DNA of 9,154 nucleotides, taken from Thermoleophilia bacterium. GTDB lineage: Bacteria > Actinomycetota > Thermoleophilia > Miltoncostaeales > Miltoncostaeaceae. The stretch lies in the NCBI GenBank assembly GCA_029861485.1, contig JAOTZF010000056.1, forward strand, positions 1 through 9,154. Direction: 5' to 3'. Shown piece by piece: positions 1 through 5,503 of the stretch. Position 1 is the stretch's first letter, and each line of letters starts with the position of its first letter. Below the pieces are notes generated by a model, which saw nothing but the letters and a program-made list of their open reading frames with translations, was not told the DNA's origin and did not search any database. A program made the position numbers and the translations under genes.

Positions 1-64
1 CGAGGCCTGCCGTGGCCGCGACCGCTGCCAGAGACACGGCGCGCCGCAGGCGCCGTGGATCCAT
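1..64 (-). CDS. Start of an exported protein (partial, runs off left edge)
   Basis: Only 21 complete codons are visible. The ATG (64-62) overlaps the TGA of the upstream gene (66-64) by one base, which points to translational coupling in one operon. The peptide begins MDPRRLRRAVSLAAVAATAG: several arginines followed by an Ala/Val-rich hydrophobic run, the layout of a signal peptide or N-terminal membrane anchor. The product is therefore probably secreted or membrane-bound. Nothing of the mature domain lies in the window, so the function cannot be named. Small anchored proteins next to OmpR/kinase pairs are sometimes part of redox or PepSY/FMN-binding loci, but nothing here proves that. Confidence 0.6.
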   Translation of the reverse strand, partial: MDPRRLRRAVSLAAVAATAGL

Positions 65-450
65 CAGTCGTCCTCCCCATGGTGTTCGCTCTCACCGTCG
101 TCGTCATGGTCGGCGTGCTCGTCCTCGTAGCGCTCGCCATCGTCGTCGTAGCGGTCGTCGCTGCGATGCGTCGCGCCGACCGTTGCCGGGACACGCGCGG
201 CTTGTGGGGCAGCGCTCACAGAAGCCGCCGCCCTGGTGCGCTCACGCGCGTTCTCAAGGGCGCGGTCTGCCGCCCGCTCAGCCTCCTTTACCCGCGCAAG
301 CCGCTGCTCGAGACCGTCGGGAGCCTTCGCCGAGATGGCCGTCTGCGGCTTAGAGTCGACGGTGTCTCTGTTGACCGTTGCTTGCGTGAGGCCCACGACG
401 CCCGCGATGCCCGCGATACTCGCCACACTTGCCACAATCAGTCCGTTCAT
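64..450 (-). CDS. Small membrane-anchored protein with Asp/Glu/His-rich tail
   Basis: 128 residues; family not recognised. Residues 3-22 form a hydrophobic Ala/Gly/Val/Ile segment (signal anchor or uncleaved signal peptide). Residues 47-74 are rich in Glu, Arg and Ala and look helical, possibly a short coiled coil. Residues 95-128 are extremely acidic: of 34 residues, 12 are Asp, 6 Glu and 5 His. The start is supported by AGGAGG about 5 bases upstream of the ATG. A tail of this kind often binds divalent cations, so a role in metal binding or sensing at the outer face of the membrane is possible, but this is inference. It is the first gene of a minus-strand operon, overlaps the next gene by one base and is divergent from the two-component pair, which may regulate it. 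Confidence 0.75.
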   Translation of the reverse strand: MNGLIVASVASIAGIAGVVGLTQATVNRDTVDSKPQTAISAKAPDGLEQRLARVKEAERAADRALENARERTRAAASVSAAPQAARVPATVGATHRSDDRYDDDGERYEDEHADHDDDGESEHHGEDD

Positions 451-598
451 GGCTCCTCCTGGTCGGTAAGGCTTGTGGCGTCGACGCTAGGTGCCGCAGC
501 TTTTTCGTTGGGTCAAGGCAACTTCGGCTTCTCCCAAGGGCGAGTAAAGGAATGGAAGGTCGCTATCGGCAGGGGCGCGAGAGCGGCATGATCGGCGA
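451..598. promoter_or_regulatory. Divergent intergenic region, acidic-tail operon / two-component pair
   Basis: These 148 bases must hold the promoters of both divergent units. The minus-strand gene has an AGGAGG ribosome site here (about 455-460). A direct repeat of CAAGG at 514-518 and 535-539, 21 bases apart, sits in similar surroundings; OmpR-family regulators usually bind tandem half-sites about one or two helical turns apart, so this is a possible autoregulatory site. TTGGG at 508-512 and CCCAA at 533-537 also form a loose dyad. I could not assign convincing -35/-10 pairs on either strand. Confidence 0.35.
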
Positions 599-1267
599 AT
601 GAGACTGCTTGTCGTTGAGGACGACGATGCGATAGCGAGCCCGCTCGTAACGGGCTTGCGACGCGAGGGCTTTGAGGTCGACCGGGTTGCCAACGGCACC
701 GACGCGCTCGCCGCCGACGAGCCCGATCTTGTCTTGCTCGATCTTCGTCTTCCCGGCCTGGACGGCTATGCGGTGGCGCGGGAGATGCGGGCCCGCTCTC
801 GGGTGCCGATCATCATGGTCACCGCCAAGGGCGAAGAGACCGATCGGGTGATCGGTCTCGAGCTTGGCGCGGACGACTACATCGTTAAGCCGTTCAGCAT
901 GCGCGAGCTGGTGGCGCGCATCAATGCCGTCATGCGGCGGGTGGCCGAGATGTCGAGCGCAGAGCCCGAGCCGGATCCTGTGCTCGTGGTCGGCGCGCTC
1001 GAGGTAGATCGGCGCCAGCACCAGGTTCGCATCGACGGCGAGGAGGTCGCGCTGACCCCGAAGGAGTTCGCCCTGCTCGAGCTTTTGGCCACAGATCCGG
1101 GCGCGGCGATCGACCGCCGAAGGATCCTCGAGCAGGTCTGGGGCACGCGGTGGTACGGGCCATCCAAGACCATCGACGTCCATATCTCGTCGCTGCGGCG
1201 AAAGCTCGGCGATCCCGGGTGGATTGAGACGGTTCGGGGGCTTGGCTTCCGACTGCGCCCAGAATGA
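599..1267 (+). CDS. OmpR/PhoB-family response regulator
   Basis: 222 residues, the normal length for this family. An N-terminal receiver domain (about 2-115) has the acidic pocket at E7/D8/D9, the phosphoacceptor D48 (in LLDLRLPGLDG), the switch Thr T75 and the conserved K97 (in KPF). A C-terminal winged-helix DNA-binding domain (about 128-222) carries the typical LTPKEFALLELL segment and the recognition-helix region ending in SSLRRKLGD. It should be phosphorylated by the kinase encoded directly downstream and then bind promoter DNA. The start gives the canonical MRLLVVEDD beginning, but no good Shine-Dalgarno site precedes it. The last four bases (ATGA, 1264-1267) are shared with the kinase start, so the two are translationally coupled. 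The target genes are unknown; the divergent acidic-tail operon is the obvious candidate. Confidence 0.95.
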   Translation: MRLLVVEDDDAIASPLVTGLRREGFEVDRVANGTDALAADEPDLVLLDLRLPGLDGYAVAREMRARSRVPIIMVTAKGEETDRVIGLELGADDYIVKPFSMRELVARINAVMRRVAEMSSAEPEPDPVLVVGALEVDRRQHQVRIDGEEVALTPKEFALLELLATDPGAAIDRRRILEQVWGTRWYGPSKTIDVHISSLRRKLGDPGWIETVRGLGFRLRPE

Positions 1268-2685
1268 CCCGCCGTCTCATTGCGACGTACGTGATCCTGG
1301 CGGCGGCGGTGCTCGTGGTGCTGGAGATCCCTCTGGGTCTGATCTACCAACAAAGCAAGCGGCACGACCTCCAGCAGAGAGTCGAGCGCGACGCCGTTGC
1401 GCTCGCCACCCTCGTGGAGGACGCCTTGCAGGAGGGCGCGAGCCCCGCCGACCCCACTCTGGTGAGCGTGGTTGACCGCTATACGACGAGAACCGGCGCC
1501 CGGGTGGTGGTGGTCGACTCGGAGGGGCGCCTGCTTGCCGACTCGGACACGACCCTCCGCCTTGAGCGCGACTTCTCCACTCGTCCGGAGATCGCGTCGG
1601 CTCTCACCGGATCGGTCGCCACCGGGACCCGGTACTCAGAGACACTGGGGACTGACTTGCTCTATGTCGCGGTTCCCGTGGCCTCGGGTGGGGCCGTGTA
1701 CGGAGCTGTACGCACGAGCGTTCCGACCTCGCGCGTCGACTCTCTGGTGATCCGCTACTGGCTGGTGCTCGCAGCCGTCGCGCTGGTCGTACTCGGTGTA
1801 GTCGCGTTGGTCGGTCGCTGGCTGGCGCTCTGGGTGAGCAGGCCGCTGACTCATCTCCGCGATGTCACCAGACGCGCGGGGACGGGCGATCTCACCGTGC
1901 GCGCTGACGCAACCGAGGGCCCGGAGGAGGTGCGCGAGCTCTCGGGAGCCTTCAACGACCTGATCTCTCGCCTGGACACGCTGGTCGATACGCAGGAGCA
2001 GTTCGTTGCCGACGCCTCGCACCAGCTCCGAAGTCCGCTCTTCGCCCTACGGCTTCGAATCGAGAACCTGCTTCATGACGTGCGCCCCTCGATGGCCGGC
2101 GATGTCGAGGGTGCCCTTGACGAGGTCGACCGTCTCTCGCGCCTGGTCAACGGTCTTCTCACGCTCGCCCACGCCGACCGTCGCCCGCCAGAGCGCAGCG
2201 CTCACGACGTCGGCCAGATCTTGAGCGAGCGCGCCGACGCGTGGCGCGTCGCCGCAGACGAGCGCGGCGTGGAGATCGTGGAGCGCACCGAGGGCGACCC
2301 GTGGTCATCGCTCTCAGCAGGGGCTCTCGAGCAGGTGCTCGACAACCTGATCGCGAACGCGCTTGAGGTGGCCCCGCCAGACACCGCCGTAGATCTCCGC
2401 GCGGCGCGCGAAGGCGAGCAGATAGTGGTGGAAGTGACTGACAACGGACCGGGAATGGCGCCTGAGGCCCGCGCGCACGCCTTCGATCGTTTCTGGCGGG
2501 GCGGCGAGGGCCAGCGAGGGTCGGGGTTGGGACTCGCGATTGTGAAGAGCCTCGTCGAGGCCGATGGCGGCACCGTGCGGCTGCAGGCGCCTCCTGATGG
2601 GGGGCTGCGCGTGGTGATCACGCTGGTCGCAGAGGTGCCGGCGCCCCGCATTGTGGCCGAAGGTCAGCCCAAGACATTGCCGTGA
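1264..2685 (+). CDS. Membrane sensor histidine kinase (HAMP, HisKA, HATPase)
   Basis: 473 residues. A transmembrane helix at about 5-27 is followed by an extracytoplasmic sensor region at 28-164 with a CACHE/PAS-like core (VDSEGRLLADSD near 80-92). A second transmembrane helix lies at about 165-186, then a HAMP linker (about 187-240) and a HisKA dimerisation helix with phosphoacceptor H253 in the SHQLRSPL motif. The ATP-binding domain has N-box residues D360/N361 and N365, G1 box DNGPG (393-397), F box FDRFWR (407-412) and G2 box GSGLGLAI (419-426). All catalytic motifs are intact. It autophosphorylates and passes phosphate to the response regulator, whose stop overlaps this start. The ligand is unknown; the sensor region gives no clear signature. 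The gene ends 123 bases before the glyoxalase gene, which has its own ribosome site. Confidence 0.95.
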   Translation: MTRRLIATYVILAAAVLVVLEIPLGLIYQQSKRHDLQQRVERDAVALATLVEDALQEGASPADPTLVSVVDRYTTRTGARVVVVDSEGRLLADSDTTLRLERDFSTRPEIASALTGSVATGTRYSETLGTDLLYVAVPVASGGAVYGAVRTSVPTSRVDSLVIRYWLVLAAVALVVLGVVALVGRWLALWVSRPLTHLRDVTRRAGTGDLTVRADATEGPEEVRELSGAFNDLISRLDTLVDTQEQFVADASHQLRSPLFALRLRIENLLHDVRPSMAGDVEGALDEVDRLSRLVNGLLTLAHADRRPPERSAHDVGQILSERADAWRVAADERGVEIVERTEGDPWSSLSAGALEQVLDNLIANALEVAPPDTAVDLRAAREGEQIVVEVTDNGPGMAPEARAHAFDRFWRGGEGQRGSGLGLAIVKSLVEADGGTVRLQAPPDGGLRVVITLVAEVPAPRIVAEGQPKTLP

Positions 2686-2808
2686 TCATGCGATGGAGCG
2701 CCCGACTCGCTCGGTCTCGGCTGGGCTCAACGTCATCGTCACCGGTTGCGCGCGGGATGTAGATTCGCTGCGGGAATCACCTCTCACGCCCAAGGCAGCC
2801 GGAGGCTC

Positions 2809-3201
2809 ATGGCCAAAGCCATCCACATGATGATCCGTGTCCTCGACGAGCAGCGCTCGCTCGACTTCTACCGCCGAGCGTTCGGTCTGCAGATCGCCCA
2901 GCGCGTCGACTTCGACGACTTCAGCCTCATCTACCTCTCGAATCCCGAGACGGAGTTCGAGCTGGAGCTGACCGTCAACAAGGACCAGGCCGAGCCCTAT
3001 GAGCTGGGCAACGGCTACGGGCACATGGCCGTGAGCGTCGACGATCTCGACGCCGAGCACGCCCGTTTCACCGCCGAAGCTCTGGAGCCCGACCCCCTCA
3101 AGGGCCTGAGCCACGGTGAGTTCAGCGCGCGCTATTTCTTCGTTACCGATCCTGACGGCTACCGCATCGAGGTGCTGCAGCGCGGCGGCCGCTTCCTCTA
3201 G
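2809..3201 (+). CDS. gloA: Glyoxalase I / VOC-family lyase (GloA-type)
   Basis: 130 residues from the ATG at 2809, chosen because GGAGG lies at 2801-2805 and the protein then begins MAKAIHMMIRV, which lines up with the start of Escherichia coli GloA. An in-frame start 63 bases further up has no such support. Two beta-alpha-beta-beta-beta modules are visible. The four metal ligands of the GloA family are present at H6, E53, H72 and E121, and YELG-YGHMAVSVDD (64-79) and DPDGYRIEV (114-122) match the family closely. Such enzymes isomerise the hemithioacetal of methylglyoxal and a thiol to a thioester, in the cytoplasm. Most actinomycetes use mycothiol rather than glutathione, so the thiol partner is uncertain. 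It has no evident functional link to the neighbouring genes. Confidence 0.88.
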   Translation: MAKAIHMMIRVLDEQRSLDFYRRAFGLQIAQRVDFDDFSLIYLSNPETEFELELTVNKDQAEPYELGNGYGHMAVSVDDLDAEHARFTAEALEPDPLKGLSHGEFSARYFFVTDPDGYRIEVLQRGGRFL

Positions 3202-3319
3202 CGTCGCGACCGTTCAGGGAGCGTCTTTCGGCGGCTTGCACGCGTCGGCCGCCGTTGGGATGCTGGGCCCCGCCGCGCGCCTCGACCAGGAAGCGCTCAA
3301 CGTCGAATCGAGGTTTCAC

Positions 3320-3820
3320 GTGTTTGAGATCGTCGCGGTTACCTACGACGGAGCCCACTCCGCCCAGCAGGCGCTGGACAATCTGCGGGAGTCGAGGGAC
3401 GACTCCTGGCTGCCGTGGGTAGGGGTACTCGAGCACGACAGCGAGGGCGAGTTCACGGTCAAATCCAAGAACCCCGACGTCGACGACGCCAAGGCGGGCA
3501 AAGACGCGGCCATCGGCGGTATGACCGGGGGCGTCATCGGCGTTATCGGTGGGCCGCTGGGCATTGCGATCGGGGCGGGCATCGGGGCCGCCATCGGCGG
3601 CATGGTCGGCGCTACCGGGGAGAGCGCCTTCAAACCCACGGTCGAGCAGCTCAAGGGCCGCCTGCCAGCGAACGCTTCGATGCTCGTGCTGGTCGGACAG
3701 CCGCGGACCCAGGACGAGTTCCTCGAGGCTATCGGCGCAAGGCCCGACAGCGACATATTCCGGCTACCGCTGACCAGCGCGCAAACCGAGGAGCTGACCG
3801 AGCGCCGGTCATCGGCCTGA
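3320..3820 (+). CDS. DUF1269 glycine-zipper membrane protein
   Basis: 166 residues from a GTG at 3320, preceded by GAGG at 3310-3313 six bases away; an in-frame ATG at 3260 lacks a ribosome site. The N-terminal part (about 1-60) is a soluble alpha/beta segment with conserved-looking WLPWVGVLEHD. Residues 64-98 are a Gly/Ile/Ala-rich hydrophobic segment with GxxxG and GxxxxG spacing (a glycine zipper). The rest (about 100-166) is a second soluble segment containing SMLVLVGQ. This is the layout of the DUF1269 (COG4803) family of predicted membrane proteins. The biochemical role is not established. It is the first gene of a likely operon with the DUF6325 relic and the SHOCT gene, an association I recall from other actinomycetes. 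Confidence 0.85.
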   Translation: MFEIVAVTYDGAHSAQQALDNLRESRDDSWLPWVGVLEHDSEGEFTVKSKNPDVDDAKAGKDAAIGGMTGGVIGVIGGPLGIAIGAGIGAAIGGMVGATGESAFKPTVEQLKGRLPANASMLVLVGQPRTQDEFLEAIGARPDSDIFRLPLTSAQTEELTERRSSA

Positions 3821-3907
3821 CGATGCACCGCACGCGTTCTGGCAGGCCCAGGTACTGAGCTCGCCTCGGCAGAATGCGGCCAAACGCATCCCGAGCACGG
3901 TGAGGGA

Positions 3908-4344
3908 ATAGCTGACAACGACGCGCACGGACCGATCGATTTCGTACTGCGGGAGTTCCCGGACCAGCAACTGTCCGGCACGGTAGCCGGCGCGTTCCTC
4001 GACCTCATCGATGCGGGCATCATCCGCCTGTAACGACATCGTGGCCGTGCGAAAGGGAGCCGATGGCAGCTTCGGGGCCTTCGAGCTGACCGATCTTTCG
4101 GCGGCCGGCGAGGGATTCGCGCGGTTCGCCGGCGCGCGCGGGCCTTCTGTCAGACGACGATCGTGCGGAGGCCGCCGCCGCCATGGAGCCCGGCACGATC
4201 GGTGTGCTCCTAGTCTATGAGAACGCCTGGGCGGTGCCGTTTGTCACCGCGGCCAGAGACGCCGCAGGCCAGCTGATCGCCAGCGCCCGGATCCCCGCGC
4301 AAGACGTAATGGACGTACTCGGCGCCGCTGAAGCGGCCGGCTAG
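3908..4344 (+). pseudogene. Broken DUF6325-family gene (two frameshifts, no start codon)
   Basis: Three reading frames joined end to end give one continuous DUF6325-like protein. Segment one (3908-4030) reads from ADNDAHGPIDFVLREFPDQQ to DAGIIRL, then meets TAA at 4031-4033. Dropping one A near 4032-4033 restores YDIVAVRKGADGSFGAFELT in the next frame up to about 4139. Dropping one G near 4140-4142 then restores GLLSDDDRAEAAAAMEPG through ENAWAVPFVTAARDAAGQ to the TAG at 4342-4344. The natural start codon position appears to read ATA (3908-3910), and no ATG, GTG or TTG lies in frame between the DUF1269 stop and the conserved core. Both shifts are extra single bases, so sequencing error is an alternative for those, but the lost start argues for real decay. 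The family's function is unknown. It sits between DUF1269 and SHOCT genes on the same strand. Confidence 0.8.
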
Positions 4345-4353
4345 GAGCAGAGC

Positions 4354-4665
4354 ATGCCCGAGCTGTTACGAGTCGTTGCTCGTACGGCTGTCGAGGCCGG
4401 TACCGCGACCGCGGTCAGCGGCCGTGTGCAGCGCCGCCAGGCCGAGAAGTACGCCGACCGCAATGCGGAGATCACCGCCACCCGTGGAGCCGGCTACGCC
4501 CAAGGCGCCCAGGCGGTCGGTCAGCCTCCGCCGCAGCAACCTCCTCCCCCGCAGGAGCAGTCCGACTCCATCGCGCAGCTCAAGCAGCTTGGCGAGTTGA
4601 AGGACCAGGGCATCTTGACCGACGAGGAGTTCGCCGCGAAGCAAGCCCAGATCCTCGGGATCTAG
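4354..4665 (+). CDS. SHOCT-domain protein
   Basis: 103 residues. The ATG follows GGAG (4344-4347) by six bases, and the gene starts 9 bases after the DUF6325 relic ends. The N-terminal part (1-50) is rich in Ala and Arg without a clear membrane helix. Residues 56-67 form a Gln/Pro-rich linker. Residues 70-103 are a SHOCT domain: SIAQLKQLGELKDQGILTDE followed by EFAAKQAQILGI, the usual short C-terminal two-helix module that ends many bacterial proteins and is thought to mediate oligomerisation or protein contact. The molecular role is unknown. Same strand and tight spacing suggest one transcript with the DUF1269 and DUF6325 genes. A decayed copy of its last 36 bases occurs at 7160-7195. Confidence 0.85.
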   Translation: MPELLRVVARTAVEAGTATAVSGRVQRRQAEKYADRNAEITATRGAGYAQGAQAVGQPPPQQPPPPQEQSDSIAQLKQLGELKDQGILTDEEFAAKQAQILGI

Positions 4666-4708
4666 GTCGGGCCCGGCGCCCCCCAAACGGCTCACGCGGC
4701 TGGTTCCT

Positions 4709-4727
4709 CCGCCCGCCGCGGGAGCGG
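4709..4727. terminator. Possible hairpin terminator between convergent genes
   Basis: CCCG (4712-4715) pairs with CGGG (4719-4722) around a CCG loop, and CCG (4709-4711) pairs with CGG (4725-4727) past a two-base bulge. It lies in the 98 bases between the convergent SHOCT and VapC genes, where a terminator is expected. There is no T-tract on either strand, and short GC hairpins arise by chance in such DNA, so support is weak. Confidence 0.3.
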
Positions 4728-4763
4728 CCTCTCCGAAGCCGAACAATCCTGAGACCGAGGTTC

Positions 4764-5165
4764 CTACGGACGTACTGGGACGATTTCGCGCTCGCACAAA
4801 GGCCCTGGCGCTCCCGCGAGGCGGCGATCGCCGGTCACCAGCGGTACGCCGAGCAGCTCGGCCAACGAGACATAGACGGCGTCGTATGGGGAGACATTGG
4901 CCCTCAATTGCCAGGCGCGAGGCATGAGCCCGGCATGAGGCACGCATTCCACCAGCCGATCAACCTTGCCGATGCCGGGACGTACGATCGCCTCGTCGAG
5001 CCTACCGGCAAGTGCCAGCCGCCGAGCCGTGTTCAGAACCTCAACATGGATGAGCTCCGGCGCACTCGCCTGACCGGCCACTTGGAGGCGGGCCCGGCAC
5101 GCGTCGCCCGAGTGGCCACCGTCGAAGATCGCGGCGTAGACCACCCCGGCGTCGGCGACGATCAC
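4764..5165 (-). CDS. vapC: VapC-type PIN-domain ribonuclease toxin
   Basis: 133 residues, typical for VapC. It starts with GTG (5165-5163), overlapping the antitoxin TGA in a GTGA arrangement. The PIN-domain acidic residues are all present: D5 (in MIVADAG), E42 (in IHVEVLN), D95 (in SPYDAVYVSLAE) and D113 (in LVTGDRRLA). These coordinate Mg or Mn ions for RNA cleavage; known VapC toxins cut tRNA or rRNA. The active site is complete, so the toxin should be functional. It is translated from the same message as the antitoxin upstream, and the pair is probably autorepressed by the complex. The RNA target cannot be told from sequence. Confidence 0.9.
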   Translation of the reverse strand: MIVADAGVVYAAIFDGGHSGDACRARLQVAGQASAPELIHVEVLNTARRLALAGRLDEAIVRPGIGKVDRLVECVPHAGLMPRAWQLRANVSPYDAVYVSLAELLGVPLVTGDRRLAGAPGPLCEREIVPVRP

Positions 5166-5404
5166 GAGCGAGATTCACGGCCCGCGCGGACCGCTTCGAC
5201 GATCTCGTCCATCGTGAGGTCGCTACCACCCCGGCGCGCGTCTTCCCTCGCCCGAAGTAGCACCTCGGCGATCGGAGGGCGGGCCGCTCGCTCGTTGAGC
5301 AAGTCAAGGACATAGCGCTGCAGCGACACGCCCTGCGCGGTGGCCCGCGCCTTGAGCTCGCGGTGCGTGTCTTCAGGGACGTCTCGAATGTGGATGGTTG
5401 CCAT
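5162..5404 (-). CDS. vapB: VapB/FitA-like ribbon-helix-helix antitoxin
   Basis: 80 residues. The N-terminus reads MATIHIRDVPEDTHRELKAR, followed by ATAQGVSLQRYVLDLL, a ribbon-helix-helix fold of the FitA/Arc type in which the first strand contacts DNA. The C-terminal part (about 45-80), with LTMDEIVEAVRAGRESR, is the segment that normally wraps the toxin's active site. The gene is upstream of and overlapping the VapC gene, the standard order. No strong Shine-Dalgarno site precedes the ATG (5404-5402), so translation from a short or leaderless message is possible. A palindrome 7 bases upstream of the start is a candidate operator. Confidence 0.88.
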   Translation of the reverse strand: MATIHIRDVPEDTHRELKARATAQGVSLQRYVLDLLNERAARPPIAEVLLRAREDARRGGSDLTMDEIVEAVRAGRESRS

Positions 5405-5503
5405 GGCGAGATGCTAGCAATCTGCTTGCCCTCGCGGGCGCGCCGCGTTTAGCTTGGATGGTGTGCCGATGGTTCACGACAATGCCGAGTGGAAAGAGAG
5501 CCG
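5405..5503. promoter_or_regulatory. Divergent promoter region of vapBC and the S8 protease, with palindrome
   Basis: The 99 bases between the divergent starts contain a perfect 8-base palindrome TGCTAGCA (5412-5419). With one unpaired base it extends to AGA on the left and TCT on the right. It lies just before the antitoxin start, where RHH antitoxin operators usually lie. GCAA/TTGC (5417-5429) gives a second small dyad. On the plus strand, GGAAAGAGAG (5491-5500) is the ribosome site that favours the ATG at 5504. No clear -35/-10 pair could be assigned. Confidence 0.4.

Noticed and set aside
563..1183. 206-codon minus-strand frame
   Set aside because: Antisense to the response regulator, whose receiver and DNA-binding motifs are complete; a high-GC shadow frame.
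2688..2762. 24-residue basic reading frame between kinase and glyoxalase
   Set aside because: It starts just after the kinase stop, but has no ribosome site and its Ser/Arg-rich composition is typical of random high-GC frames.
4011..4220. 69-codon frame read as its own gene
   Set aside because: Only its middle resembles a protein, and that part is the second segment of the broken DUF6325 gene.
4366..4947. 193-codon minus-strand frame across the SHOCT gene
   Set aside because: It overlaps the SHOCT gene and the VapC gene, both supported by motifs, and is low-complexity (Arg/Gly/Ala).
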